64,000 nucleotides of DNA, taken from Amanita rubescens (taxonomy: Eukaryota; Basidiomycota; Agaricomycetes; Agaricales; Amanitaceae). The stretch is taken from assembly GCA_015039365.1 (NCBI GenBank), contig WION01000215.1, forward strand, positions 27,904 through 91,903, written 5' to 3'. Shown piece after piece: positions 10,447 to 20,404 of this stretch (its first letter is position 1; every line of letters begins with the position of its first letter). The notes beneath the pieces are model-generated. The model did no database searches and was not told the origin of the DNA. It worked only from the letters and a program-made list of their open reading frames with translations. A program made the position numbers and the translations under genes.

Positions 10447-11600
10447 AACCAGACGCCTTTGGCGCTATTGGTTGTGAAGCCAAGCGACGCACACTCTCAA
10501 GTCATTGACGGAGAGAAAAGGTAAAACAAAGGTAACTGGGCGAGGCGCCCAGTGTGGTTTTCATTTTCTTGTTAGATTAGTCACCGCACTTGGCTAACCC
10601 TTCTGGGAAGTGAGGGATAGACTCAGAGTCATCCGCTTACCTGGATTGTATACGCCCGGACCCAGGGCTAAGGGGACCCCGTTAATTACTCAGCGGTCTA
10701 AATTACGAGTATCCCTGTACAAGGGACAGTCTTGGATGACGTTAAAAACCGGCCTAGATCGCCTTAAAAATCTCGCAGTGGACCATTACTGCGTCAATAG
10801 AAATTGGCTCACTTGTGAAGTGTGAACTTCACCGGTTATTACCTACCGTATAAAAGGGTGACGTCCCACACTGTATTACCGCTTGGGCAGTGTGATGTGA
10901 TTGGACGTATTGAACCACGCTATACCATCATCAGGATTTTCGATCCTGTAAAATACCTAATATATGTACAAGTAAATAATAGATTCTAGTATAAGGGGTG
11001 AGATGAGGTCTCATTGTGGACCGTACACTCTGCCTATCGAGAATGCGCCCTTAGGGACTTCTCTAGATTAGGAATACACTCAGCTGTAACCCAGCGGTGT
11101 CTAGATTAATTCTTAAATACTTGTACATACATGTCTAGTGGGGGATTGAGACCCCATAGACCATCTAAGTGATGGACTTATCTCATGCATTTGGGAATGC
11201 AGTCGTTATCGTCATGGTTATTCCAGAGATTAAACGGTTATCATTTGATCGTTTAAGAAGGGACAAGGGCTGATCCCCGAGTCTTTAATCTATTGTCAGA
11301 CGCTTAGGTTGGCTATTCTTACCTACATTGGATCATATCCCACGCAAATATAATACTGCGTTATTAGATGCTAAAAACATCGAAGTGGATACCAATGTGA
11401 CATAGATCTTGGTTAATATAACACCTTTCATAACGATTAGTACCAAATTCAACATGCATGACAAGAAGAAACAATGATGTGCGAAACTTGTGCCAAAACA
11501 TCCAATTTGCGTACAAATTATCTGTTTTCTGGGATTAGTAAGGGCTGAAGGCTCTGAACGCCCATTCCTTTCTTTTTGATCTTATCCAAAGAACTATGTG
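10447..11600 (+). other. long Copia leader without recognisable gene
   Basis: About 1.15 kb between the primer-binding site and the first long ORF has only short frames, such as 10610-10825. It contains small direct and inverted motifs but no domain. It is probably untranslated leader, perhaps with the packaging signal. I see no splice evidence or foreign insertion in it. Confidence 0.5.
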
Positions 11601-12505
11601 ATGATTAAACCTCCTGATTTCAGCAAAATTTTTAAATTCTTTTTTTCATTTTATATAAAAATGTCGTTCGAAAATTCCTTTTCGTTGTTGTCCCGCACTG
11701 GTGTTGCCCCTGGCACACCGACTTTTTCACGCGGGAGCCCCCGCCAGAACACCTTTGGCAACGCTTTGCCGAACTCTGGCGCCCGGCACCTCCAGGCCCC
11801 CGTTAGGGCCTTACCAAAGAATTCGCCGCCGCCTGCAAAGGCACAGGTACCAGAAATGGTACCTTCATTACGTTTTCCTGTTCCGACTTCTGCGCCTCAA
11901 GCTGTGAGGCTAAATAGGAACTATAAAAAGTATCCTGTTCCCATGGGCTCGCGCCCATATATGCCTCATGCAGCAAAGGGCTGCCACTGTTCGCATCCCG
12001 ATGCGATACATCATGTACACCGCTGTGTACAAAAAGTCGTCTTCGACTATAAAGGAGTCCCGACGGCTCCCAAATCAATGCGGAGCCCAACAGGTCAGTC
12101 TTCTAATACTAGGTATGCATCTTTATCTCATAAAGATAATCTAGTCTCATACGCCAAGGCCGCGAAGGCTGTTGGGCCAGTCTCTCGTCCACAAGGACGA
12201 CCTGTTATCGTCAACGAAGGTTGGCGATATAACAAAGATCGTGGATCGCCTTGGATCCACAACACTAAACCGGAAGAGTGGTCCTATGGACCACCAAACA
12301 ATGCCCATGTCCAATTCAGGCCAGTCACCAAAAACGACTGGCATAAGGGTAATCGTCAATGGAAAAATAAGACGAATATCCCTAATGCTTTGGATTCGGA
12401 TGCGTACCGCCAACATTTCCTTGGCATCGCATCTGACGAAAGGGGCAGAATTCCTCTTCCGGAGGAGATCACTCAAATATACAAAAAAGGAAAGGTAAAT
12501 ATACC
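11601..12505 (+). CDS. Copia gag-like ORF, truncated by the nested Gypsy LTR
   Basis: The open frame has two in-frame ATGs, at 11601 and 11661 (MSFENSFSLLSRTG...). The second is the better start because the codons before it are Phe/Lys-rich and look like leader. The product is proline-rich and basic, with a Cys/His patch (KGCHCSHPDAIHHVHRC). It then runs through a YNKDRGSPWIHNTKPEEW segment to IYKKGKVNI, where the Gypsy LTR begins at 12506. The few codons after that in the same frame come from LTR DNA. Position right after the leader suggests a Gag role. I do not see the usual UBN2 gag signature, so the function is inferred. Confidence 0.55.
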
Positions 12506-12927
12506 TGTTACGTTTGTTCGTTCACTGATAAGTCAAGCCTATCAGGTACCGTAGGTTCCTCAAGGGAGTTCCGGCACTTAAGAACGTGCAAAGAATAAGA
12601 GTGTTATCGGATAAGTCCTCAAGGGAACTTAGACGATAACGAGACAGATTTTGACTGTTAAAACTAGACTGAGGTCTAGTCGTATATTTGCGTGATTTAT
12701 ATAGTACAGAGTACATACGTAAATATGGTAAGTATATATGCATGTGATAATGAAAACGGTTGCATGTGATAATGAAACGGTTAACATGTGAAAACGAACA
12801 TACATGTGATAAAGGTAGTTGGCATATGATAAACGATGAATGTTCCGGAAGGAACGCATATGCAAATAGCGACATAGGAGGGATGATAAGATAAGAAAAA
12901 GATAGGCCATGACGTACGTTTGTAACA
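12506..12927 (-). repeat. Gypsy 3' LTR (422 bp)
   Basis: This copy appears identical to 20405-20826. Near its right half it holds four degenerate copies of CATGTGATAATGAAAACGG (about 12740-12815). On the minus strand, just before this LTR, lies a purine tract (AGGAGAAGGGCTA, about 12928-12940) that serves as the polypurine primer for plus-strand synthesis. Short ORFs inside the LTR have no protein support. Confidence 0.93.
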
Positions 12928-12984
12928 TAGCCCTTCTCCTACATACGAAGTCCAATATTCACCGAATATTGAAATAATTTGTGA

Positions 12985-15033
12985 CTACGTGTCACGGTTG
13001 TGTTCGGCGTCGCTGTCATAGGTGTAAGAGTCTTCGTTTCCTTGCCAAGGGTGACGACGGCGACGGCGGTTATCGGTAAGACGTTCTTGAAGAGTCGGTC
13101 GCTCTTCTCGGGTATTCGAGGCGGTCATAGTGGCGACATGTCGCGTCGACTGTCCTCGTGTGGATTGGCCTCGACGGTTTCCAAGGTTTCGTCGTGATGG
13201 TGGAGGTCCAGTAGTAGTAGTAGTGAAGCGGTTGCCTGGAGGACGAGTATTTGTCCCTCGTCGTCTTCTTTCGATAAGCGGGGAAGGTTCGCCTTGTTCG
13301 AGTTGGGCGGAATCGATAGTAGTAGCAGGCGAAGCGGTAGAAATTCGCCTTTCAGGGATTTGTTCAAACGGCGTGGGCAGTGATGATTGTGTTATAGCGT
13401 CTGGATAAGTGGGAGGCGGGGTTTCCTCATGTACCGGTCCTCGGCGTATTTCTCGTCGTTGATGGTGTTCGGTAGTGTGATGCGGGGCTCCGCACATGTA
13501 ACAACCTTGAGTTCCAGGGATGTCTTCTCCCTCGAAGGCTAGGTTATTCGGTTCGAATGATACCAATCGTTCGGCTGAGGGATCAGGTCCGTGCAGGTGA
13601 AAGATGGTGCGACGTGTCGGGTTTTCAAGGATAGGGACATCGCGTCCTTCAATTGTATGTCCTGTTTGGAGTGCGATGACGGCGGCGTCCTGGTATTCGT
13701 TACTGGCATTGGGTCTATTAGGGTTACGATCGTGCCTCCACACGAGATTGTTAATCGTCGTTTGTAGTTGTCGTAATATAGTTATGTCCCAACCATCAGG
13801 GGTCATCATCGGGTTGAGTCGGTCACTAAGGGTTCGAATTCGTTCGAACGTGGCATTGACGGGAGTGCGGGGAAATACAGGGCGTCCGTGCATCCAGGCC
13901 ATGCCAGTGTCTAAAGCGGGTTGTCGTGTCGGTTGGATGAAATGGTGACGATGTCCGGCGGTGGTAAGACGGGTTGCTTCTTCGAGGTATACGTCTCCTC
14001 GTAGATCACAAAACCAATGAATATTATTCCAGATCATCAAAGTGATCCAGCGGTTGCGTTGCGGTTCTCGGAACCGACGGGTGAGATTAATGATGACGTT
14101 AACGAGGGCCATCAGATCAGGGCGAACATATCTATTTAAGATGAATAGATAGTTGTTGGCAAAGGTCCAGGATGTGAACAACGTCCAGATTCTGTAAAAG
14201 GCTCGTCGAATTATCGGATCGACGAAGGAGGGGATGGCGTAATGCGTCAAGATGACGTTTATGGCGGGAATGTCGGGTGCAGGTACGTTGAAATTGTCGT
14301 CATTGACAGAAGCGTGTTGAAATAGAAACCTAGGAATGGGTCCTTCGGCAGGAAGTCTAGGCACTGGGCTCATGGATCGAGCGTGGGTTTCCCTCATTAG
14401 ATCCAACGGGGTGTAAAGGGGCCTTGGCGATGGGGTGTCTTCTGGGAAGACAATAGGGATCGAGATGGGATTGACGAGTCTTTCATTGATTTCGTCATCG
14501 ATGATGGCGTTAGCGGTGACAACATCAAGTTCGGCGGCGACAGCATTAGCGGCAGCAGAGATGGCGGCAGTGGTTGCAGCATTAGTGGCGGCAATGGTCC
14601 TTGCTCTTTCAAGGTAGTTGTCTACGAGTTCTTCGTCGATGGGAGGAATTCCCATAGTAAAGGCGGTGGTGTTGAACATAAGTAGTCCTTCTCGCATGAT
14701 CCGGATATCTTCAGGGGTAGTATCGGGACGTGGTCCGCGTGCATAGGTGATGACCATTTGGTCTCTGGTGGCGAATACTTGAGCTACCATTTCCTGCATC
14801 TCAAGTGGCACAGGAGTATTAGGGGGAATAGCGTTCCCCATATAGATGGGAGGAGGAATTGGCAATGGCGTGGGCGATTCCTCTCTAGAAGGGGTCGGAG
14901 GGATGGTTTCCTCGACGACCGTTGAAGTGGCTGGAGTAGCAGCGGCGGATAGGTTATCAATGGGAGAGGACATGGTTTTAGGAGCGGCGTTTTCGTGGTT
15001 TACGAGTAGTGGGGATAATTGCTGTAATTCCAT
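12985..15033 (-). CDS. extra third ORF of the Gypsy element, 682 aa, CCHH-type knuckle
   Basis: The frame starts at ATG 15033, overlapping the pol end by 56 nt in another frame, and stops at 12985 just before the 3' LTR. Most Ty3/Gypsy elements have nothing here except env in retrovirus-like members. The N-terminal 90 residues are Pro/Thr/Ser-rich, and residues around 130-180 are an Ala-rich, probably helical stretch. A central, better-ordered region follows (VDPIIRRAFYRIWTLF...RNRWITLMIWNNIHWF). Near residue 520 there is CYMCGAPHHTTEHH, a C-x2-C-x4-H-x4-H variant of the retroviral CCHC knuckle. The C-terminus is Arg/Gly-rich. No signal peptide or clear membrane span is seen, so env is unlikely. 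I infer a second nucleic-acid-binding structural protein, function unknown. Confidence 0.8.
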   Translation of the reverse strand: MELQQLSPLLVNHENAAPKTMSSPIDNLSAAATPATSTVVEETIPPTPSREESPTPLPIPPPIYMGNAIPPNTPVPLEMQEMVAQVFATRDQMVITYARGPRPDTTPEDIRIMREGLLMFNTTAFTMGIPPIDEELVDNYLERARTIAATNAATTAAISAAANAVAAELDVVTANAIIDDEINERLVNPISIPIVFPEDTPSPRPLYTPLDLMRETHARSMSPVPRLPAEGPIPRFLFQHASVNDDNFNVPAPDIPAINVILTHYAIPSFVDPIIRRAFYRIWTLFTSWTFANNYLFILNRYVRPDLMALVNVIINLTRRFREPQRNRWITLMIWNNIHWFCDLRGDVYLEEATRLTTAGHRHHFIQPTRQPALDTGMAWMHGRPVFPRTPVNATFERIRTLSDRLNPMMTPDGWDITILRQLQTTINNLVWRHDRNPNRPNASNEYQDAAVIALQTGHTIEGRDVPILENPTRRTIFHLHGPDPSAERLVSFEPNNLAFEGEDIPGTQGCYMCGAPHHTTEHHQRREIRRGPVHEETPPPTYPDAITQSSLPTPFEQIPERRISTASPATTIDSAQLEQGEPSPLIERRRRGTNTRPPGNRFTTTTTGPPPSRRNLGNRRGQSTRGQSTRHVATMTASNTREERPTLQERLTDNRRRRRHPWQGNEDSYTYDSDAEHNRDT

Positions 15034-18000
15034 GTTGTTCCTTATATTCGTTTAAGGTCTCCTCGGAGTGTTCTAGGTTTTCCTCAGTTTCCCATGAATT
15101 GTCAGATGTCGGATAACCTTTCCATTTGACTAAAAATTGCCATTGGTTTCCTTTTCTTCGGTGCGAGACAATTGTCTCGATTTCGTATTCTTCTTTGTTA
15201 TCTATAAGGTCTGGGGTTGGTCTAGTAAAGTTTGGACCATGTGTTTCGTTTTCATGATAAGGGGTAAGGAGTGAAACGTGAAAAACGGGGTGAATCTTCC
15301 ATCTTGGGGGAAGTTCAAGTTTAGCGGTGACAGGTCCTAAGATCTTTTCGATCTTGAACGGTCCTTCTCGTCTAGGCGAGAATTTTCTTATTTGTCCAGT
15401 TTTCAGGTTTCGTGAGTCTAGCCATACCAAGTCTCCTTCTTTAAATGCGGGAGATTTCCCTTTGACACGTTGAGTCATTAGCTGTCTAGCTAATTCGTGT
15501 GCGGCGAGAGCTTCGTCTCGTATTTGTGTTAAGACCTTGAAGCGGTCTTCAGCGGCGGGTACGTTGATTCGCGGGAATGCTGTGGGGATAGCCACAGGCT
15601 CTATTCCAAACATGATTTCAAACGGCGTCATCTTGGTAGATTGATGTATCCGTTGATTGTGCGCGAATTCTGCTAATGGCAGGTGATCTTTCCACTGTTT
15701 TGGATGATCAACGCAGTATAACCGGAGGTAGGTTTCTAGCTCCTGATTGAGTCGTTCCGATTCTCCGTCAGTTTGCGGATGAAAGGCGGTCGACTTTCTA
15801 TGGTTAATTCCGAAGATCTTGCAGATTTCTTCGAAAACTTTAGAGGTAAATTGTGGTCCTCTATCAGAGATGAGGGTTGTCGGTAACCCATATCGTTTAT
15901 AAACATCGTTAATGTAAGAGTTGGCGGTATCCATAGCGGTGAAAGATTTTTTGCATGGTATGAATATTACGCCCTTTGTTAAGCCTTGATCGACCACGGT
16001 CAAAACAGAATCAAAACCGTCGATAATTGGCAGATCTGTGATGAAGTCCATTGAAACTTGTTCGAATGGGCGTGTGGCGTGGGATTTAATAGGCATCAAA
16101 CCCGGTGTGATCGGATGTGTATTAACCTTCATTTGTTGACATAAGGCACAGCCTTCGACCCATTTAGATACGGTCGTTGTCATTCCAGGCCAATAATAGT
16201 CGCGGCGGATAAGCTCTAGTGTCTTCAATCGTCCAGGGTGACCCATAACTACGGGGTCGTGATGTGACTTGATTATTTCGTTTCGTAATTCTTCGTTTTG
16301 AGGAACATAAACGCGTCCTTGATAACGAATTATGTTGTTGTCGTTCTTCCAGTCATTAAATTTTGATCGGAGGGGTAGTTTTCCGTGTTTAAGACCGTCA
16401 ATTACAACTTTAGCGAATTTGTCTTGTGGTAATAATTCAGTGATTTTATCTGCCCAAGATACATTGATTGCGGCGATAACCATGTCATCAGTGATCATGG
16501 TTTGTGGGATTTCTTTTGCTTTTGTCTCTTCTTCGTTAATATGGTCAGGGCGTCTTGATAAAGCGTCTGCTTGAATAAGTTTTGATCCAGGGACGTGTTC
16601 TAACTTGATATCAAATTCCGTGATTTCTTGCCACCAGCGTGACTGTCTGGCGGTCATCTTCTGCGGATGTTTGTAATATGATAAATTCTTATGATCACAA
16701 TGGATCATAATCGTGTGCGGGCTTCCTTTAAGAAGGTGTCTCCAGGTTTCAAATGCTTTCTTTATTGCTAATAACTCGCGATCGTATACTTGATATCTTT
16801 GTTCGGTATCGCTTAACCGATGACTGATAAATCCGCATGGGTGCAGTTCTCCATCAGATCCCCGTTGTTTCAGGACGGCTCCTACCGCCCAGTTTGACGC
16901 ATCGGTCTCTAATAAAAACGGTTTCGTTGGATCTGGCATAACTAGAACCGGTTCTTCTAGGAATTTCTCCTTTAACGTGTCAAATGCTTTCTGACATTCT
17001 GCATCCCATCGGAAGGGAACTGTTTTCTTCGTAAGTTCCGTGAGCGGAGCTACTATTTCGGCGTAATTTCCTATAAATTTCCTGTAAAAGTTCGCGAACC
17101 CTAGAAATGACCGTATTTGTTTAACAGTTTTCGGTTCGGGCCATTTGCTGATTCCAGCGAGTTTTACGGGGTCCATCATGATCTTTCCTTCTTTGACGAT
17201 CATCCCAAGGAATTCGACTTCCTTGGCGACGAATTTACATTTTTCTAGTTTTAGGAACAGATCGTTTTCTTTCAGCCGTTGCAAGACTTGCTTAGTGCGC
17301 TCCCTCGTTTCTTCCTCGTTCGCTCCATATATCAACATGTCGTCAATGTAGACGACTAGCCATCCTTCGGCTATCATGTCACGGAAGTATTCGTTCATCA
17401 TCGTTTGAAATGTTGACGGTGAATTGCATAATCCAAAGAGCATTACAGTAGGCTCGAAGAGACCACGGTTTGTTGTGAACGCGGCTTTCCATTCGTCGCC
17501 TTTCTTTATTCGCACATTATTGTAACCCCATCGGAGGTCTAACTTGGAGAAGTATTTTGCTTTTCTTAGTTTTAATAATAAGTCGGATACTAAAGGAAGG
17601 GGATAGGCATTTCGTTTCGTCCAGCTATTGATATATCGGTAATCTTGGCAAGGTCTCAACTCTCCTTTTTCTTTCTTTGCAACGTAAAAGAAAGGAGACG
17701 CTTGCGGAGATTGTGATGGTCGAATGTAGCCTTTTTTGAGCTGTTCGTCGACCCATTTATTCATTAGCTGTTCCTCGTGGATTGATAACGGGTAGTTCTT
17801 CGCCACTTTAGGTTTAAACCCTTCTTTTAGATCTATCGCATGATCCCATTGTCGTGAAATGGGAAATCGTTCTGATGTCTGTTTATCAAAAACTTTTCTC
17901 CATTTGTCATATTCAGGGGGTAATTCTACTTTCGTAGATTTATCTTCGTGTTCATGTGCGAGCGCTTGAGACGCTGATGTTTTCGCTTGGATCCAAAGGT

Positions 18001-18574
18001 GATCAGTCTCGAGATCTTCGTCTTCATCTGCGTTCAATTCTTCTTCTTTTTGGATATACCGAAGGTACATTTCGGTTTCTTCATCGTAATCAAACGTAGT
18101 TTCTTCTTCCGGATCGATCTTCCTTTCGTCGGGGAATCTAACTGTTCCTTCAGACCAATCTATTCTGGGGTTGATTTCTCGGAGCCAAGGTAATCCTAAT
18201 ATCAGTCGTTGATCGCCTAGTCGTGTGACATAAAACCAGTCTTTAAACCGGTTGTTTTCGATGTTATAGCTTATCTGGATTTTATACCGTATATCTCCAG
18301 ACTTGTTATTTGTTCCGTCCACATTTCGCACTGGGATGGGTTTCTTTAAGCGAGTGATTTCGTTCCAATTGACGAGTGAGCTATCGACAAATTTTCCTTG
18401 TGCGCCTGAGTCGATAAGGGCTTTGGTTTCAGCGGTTTTTAGATTCGAACATTTGGTAATGGGAATGGTGATTTTATTTCTGGATATAGAAGATACTGTT
18501 ACACCATTTATACATAGTTGTTCGTCTTCGGAGACGACGGACGCTGATTCATCGTCGTCTCGTTCTAAAAACCC
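14978..18574 (-). CDS. pol: Gypsy Pol polyprotein: PR-RT-RNase H-IN-chromodomain
   Basis: The frame is open from the frameshift site at 18574 to the stop at 14978, about 1,200 codons. Protease: the catalytic triplet is in ALIDSGAQGKF (about 18385), and GLPWLREINPRIDW marks its end. Reverse transcriptase: FFYVAKKEKGELRPCQDYR, LDLRWGYNNVRI, and YIDDM at about 17350 (YxDD site). RNase H: LLETDASNWAVGAV, YDRELLAI and DHKNL. Integrase: the HHCC finger (HHDPVVMGHPGR...CALCQQMK), then the DDE core in SMDFITDLP, ISDRGPQFTS and a later Glu near TDGESERLNQ. Chromodomain: YEIETIVSHRR...FLVKWKGYPTSDNSWE, which steers integration to marked chromatin in this clade. No stop or frameshift is visible. Confidence 0.95.
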   Translation of the reverse strand, partial: GFLERDDDESASVVSEDEQLCINGVTVSSISRNKITIPITKCSNLKTAETKALIDSGAQGKFVDSSLVNWNEITRLKKPIPVRNVDGTNNKSGDIRYKIQISYNIENNRFKDWFYVTRLGDQRLILGLPWLREINPRIDWSEGTVRFPDERKIDPEEETTFDYDEETEMYLRYIQKEEELNADEDEDLETDHLWIQAKTSASQALAHEHEDKSTKVELPPEYDKWRKVFDKQTSERFPISRQWDHAIDLKEGFKPKVAKNYPLSIHEEQLMNKWVDEQLKKGYIRPSQSPQASPFFYVAKKEKGELRPCQDYRYINSWTKRNAYPLPLVSDLLLKLRKAKYFSKLDLRWGYNNVRIKKGDEWKAAFTTNRGLFEPTVMLFGLCNSPSTFQTMMNEYFRDMIAEGWLVVYIDDMLIYGANEEETRERTKQVLQRLKENDLFLKLEKCKFVAKEVEFLGMIVKEGKIMMDPVKLAGISKWPEPKTVKQIRSFLGFANFYRKFIGNYAEIVAPLTELTKKTVPFRWDAECQKAFDTLKEKFLEEPVLVMPDPTKPFLLETDASNWAVGAVLKQRGSDGELHPCGFISHRLSDTEQRYQVYDRELLAIKKAFETWRHLLKGSPHTIMIHCDHKNLSYYKHPQKMTARQSRWWQEITEFDIKLEHVPGSKLIQADALSRRPDHINEEETKAKEIPQTMITDDMVIAAINVSWADKITELLPQDKFAKVVIDGLKHGKLPLRSKFNDWKNDNNIIRYQGRVYVPQNEELRNEIIKSHHDPVVMGHPGRLKTLELIRRDYYWPGMTTTVSKWVEGCALCQQMKVNTHPITPGLMPIKSHATRPFEQVSMDFITDLPIIDGFDSVLTVVDQGLTKGVIFIPCKKSFTAMDTANSYINDVYKRYGLPTTLISDRGPQFTSKVFEEICKIFGINHRKSTAFHPQTDGESERLNQELETYLRLYCVDHPKQWKDHLPLAEFAHNQRIHQSTKMTPFEIMFGIEPVAIPTAFPRINVPAAEDRFKVLTQIRDEALAAHELARQLMTQRVKGKSPAFKEGDLVWLDSRNLKTGQIRKFSPRREGPFKIEKILGPVTAKLELPPRWKIHPVFHVSLLTPYHENETHGPNFTRPTPDLIDNKEEYEIETIVSHRRKGNQWQFLVKWKGYPTSDNSWETEENLEHSEETLNEYKEQHGITAIIPTTRKPRKRRS

Positions 18575-20370
18575 TTTTTGTTCAACTTTCGGCGGGCGCT
18601 ACGTGGTAATGTTTTCGCCATTTCTCGTATGACGGCGATTCTCTGGTCTTCGTCGTTTTCACTGTTGGATTCTTCACTTGACGAGCCACTGTCGTCTTCA
18701 TCGCTATCCGCATCCAGCGCTCTGATTCTTTTTCCTTTTCCTTTCCCTTTGTTGCGGTTATTATTTCGGCTGCGTGGTTTTCCTCGAAATTGTCCTTTAG
18801 GGGCTGCCCTTCCTCGTGAATTCCCAAGGTTTTGTCGTTTCTTTTTGGGATTAGGGCAGTCCGAGATTAAATGTCCTGTTTTTCCGCATCCATAGCATAC
18901 AGCGGTTTTTACCCATTCCATGGAGGTTTCAGCAATCTGCATTTGTCGTGCTTGTCGGTTTAATTCTAGTACAGCCTCGTCGACTTCCATTTTGTCATCA
19001 AACTCTTTTACTTGGCCAAAAGTGGAGAATAAGGTGTTCGCCACTTCTATGTCAAGGATACGAGTTCGTAATGATTTATAGGTTGTCGGGGCACCTCCTA
19101 GTCGTAGTTTTTCTCGTAAGGTGTTTGGTAATCCTAAAACTAGGAGATGACATTTCGTCGTATCGTCAGTGATTTTGGCTAAATTGATGTCTCGATCGAC
19201 GCGCGCAATATATTGATTAATTGATTGCTTTGGGAGTTTTCTCCATGTGAGTAATCTGTGCATGGCTAGTCCTGCTTCGTCTACTTGTCCCCAATCTTCT
19301 TTCAGTTCTTTAATAAAAGCGTCATAGTTGGCGTATTTTGTCGTTTCGGCGTCATATTCAGTTATTTTGTTATCGCGCCATTGTTGAGCGTTGCCATCAA
19401 TATGATACATAATGAACTGTATCTTATCTTGAGCATCCGTCATTTTATTCATTTTCATGAATAATTCGGCTTTCGCTATGAACGGATTGAGATATTTTCG
19501 ATCTCCTTCGAACGGTTTAGGAGGTTTGATCTTCGGTAGATCTGACCTTGGTTCGGTCCGGGGTCCTGATCCACTCATATCTCGTTCTTTTCCTTTTCTA
19601 GAAGGAAATGGGTTGATTGGTGGGGTAAACAAGTATGGAAATACGACAGGGGGTGATGGTGCGGGTCGTGTAGTTTCGAGTTTTGATTCGGTTACAAGGG
19701 ATAAGGAAGCGATAAGTTGAGCTGAGGTTTCGTCTTCAACTCGTTGTTTAACTGTGGGTATAACAACGTCTTCGGTTCCAGGTGCGTATTCGAGTTTATC
19801 CTGGGATTCTTCTTCTTCCTCTTGTTCAGAGAAGGGATCTTTATCGTCTTCTTTATCGGACTCTCCTGACGGTTCGGCGCTTTCTCTGTAATGAACGTGT
19901 GGTGAGGCGACAGGAGTTTCTTGACTAGTGGTTAGGGTCTCTGGTTCGTTCACTTTCTTCCAACGTTGTAGCGCGGTTTGTGTTAACTCCTCTTTTCCTC
20001 CTATGAAGGGTTCTCCTTCAAAGTATTCGTCTCTAATAAAGTACGGTTCTTCTCCTGTTTCCGATTCAGTGGCGTACCAACGTTTACTTCCTTCGTGAAA
20101 GGCAAGTTTGCGTTCGTTTAGATATAATCCTCCTTCGAACGGGAAGGATTGATTTGGTGGTCTTCCAAGTTTTTGTTTTACCCAAAATTGGTGACCTGGT
20201 ACGGGTTTTCCTGAAGCGGTATAACACCAGCCGTTTTCTCGTTTATCCCAATGAATGGAATGTTCGTTGAGATAATAGAGATGGTCAAGGGGGTTTCGTT
20301 TGGCGTTATTCGGAGGGGTACTTTTAGATTGTCGTGGAGCAATGGTGAATGATGGGAGGTGAGAGCGTTA
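18565..20370 (-). CDS. gag: Gypsy Gag with long N-terminal open extension lacking ATG
   Basis: The frame is open on the minus strand from a stop near 20371 to the TAG at 18567-18565. The retrotransposon gag core lies around KPFEGDRKYLNPFIAK to GLPNTLREKLRL. It is followed by a classical zinc knuckle CYGCGKTGHLISDCP (C-x2-C-x4-H-x4-C) and a basic, Gly/Lys-rich and Ser/Asp-rich tail. The first in-frame ATG is at 19578 (MSGSGPRTEP). Upstream, about 260 codons stay open without any ATG. They contain two related motifs, YLNEHSIHWDKRENGWCYT and YLNERKLAFHEGSKRWYAT, which suggests that the extension is translated. A non-AUG start or a spliced leader would be needed for that. Confidence 0.85.
18568..18574 (-). 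promoter_or_regulatory. -1 ribosomal frameshift heptamer GGGTTTT at gag-pol junction
   Basis: In gag frame the codons read AAG GGT TTT TAG. The heptamer G GGT TTT is a canonical X XXY YYZ slippery site sitting directly against the gag stop. A -1 slip gives GGG TTT TTA GAA and enters the pol frame. That frame is then open through the protease without interruption. The phase relation (pol is -1 to gag) fits exactly. Confidence 0.75.
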
Positions 20371-20391
20371 AAGCTATCGTGCTCGGAGAGG

Positions 20392-20404
20392 AGTCTAGTT
20401 TTAT
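20392..20404 (-). promoter_or_regulatory. Gypsy self-priming primer-binding site
   Basis: The bases next to the 5' LTR in element sense read ATAAAACTAGACT. Twelve of them are the reverse complement of AGTCTAGTTTTA inside the LTR (20558-20569 and 12659-12670). In Tf1/sushi chromoviruses the 5' end of the mRNA folds back on this site and primes reverse transcription without a tRNA. The LTR match lies about 33 nt downstream of a TATATAAAT box, where the transcript should start. Confidence 0.7.

Noticed and set aside
10610..10825. 71-codon frame in the Copia leader
   Set aside because: No domain and no upstream ATG context; likely untranslated leader.
12522..12955. Open frames of about 110 codons inside the Gypsy LTR
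   Set aside because: They repeat in the other LTR, are low in complexity (Tyr/His/Ser-rich), and match no domain; LTR DNA explains them.
13000..15055. Plus-strand frames opposite the Gypsy third ORF
   Set aside because: They are antisense shadows of a GC-biased coding region and contain no motifs.
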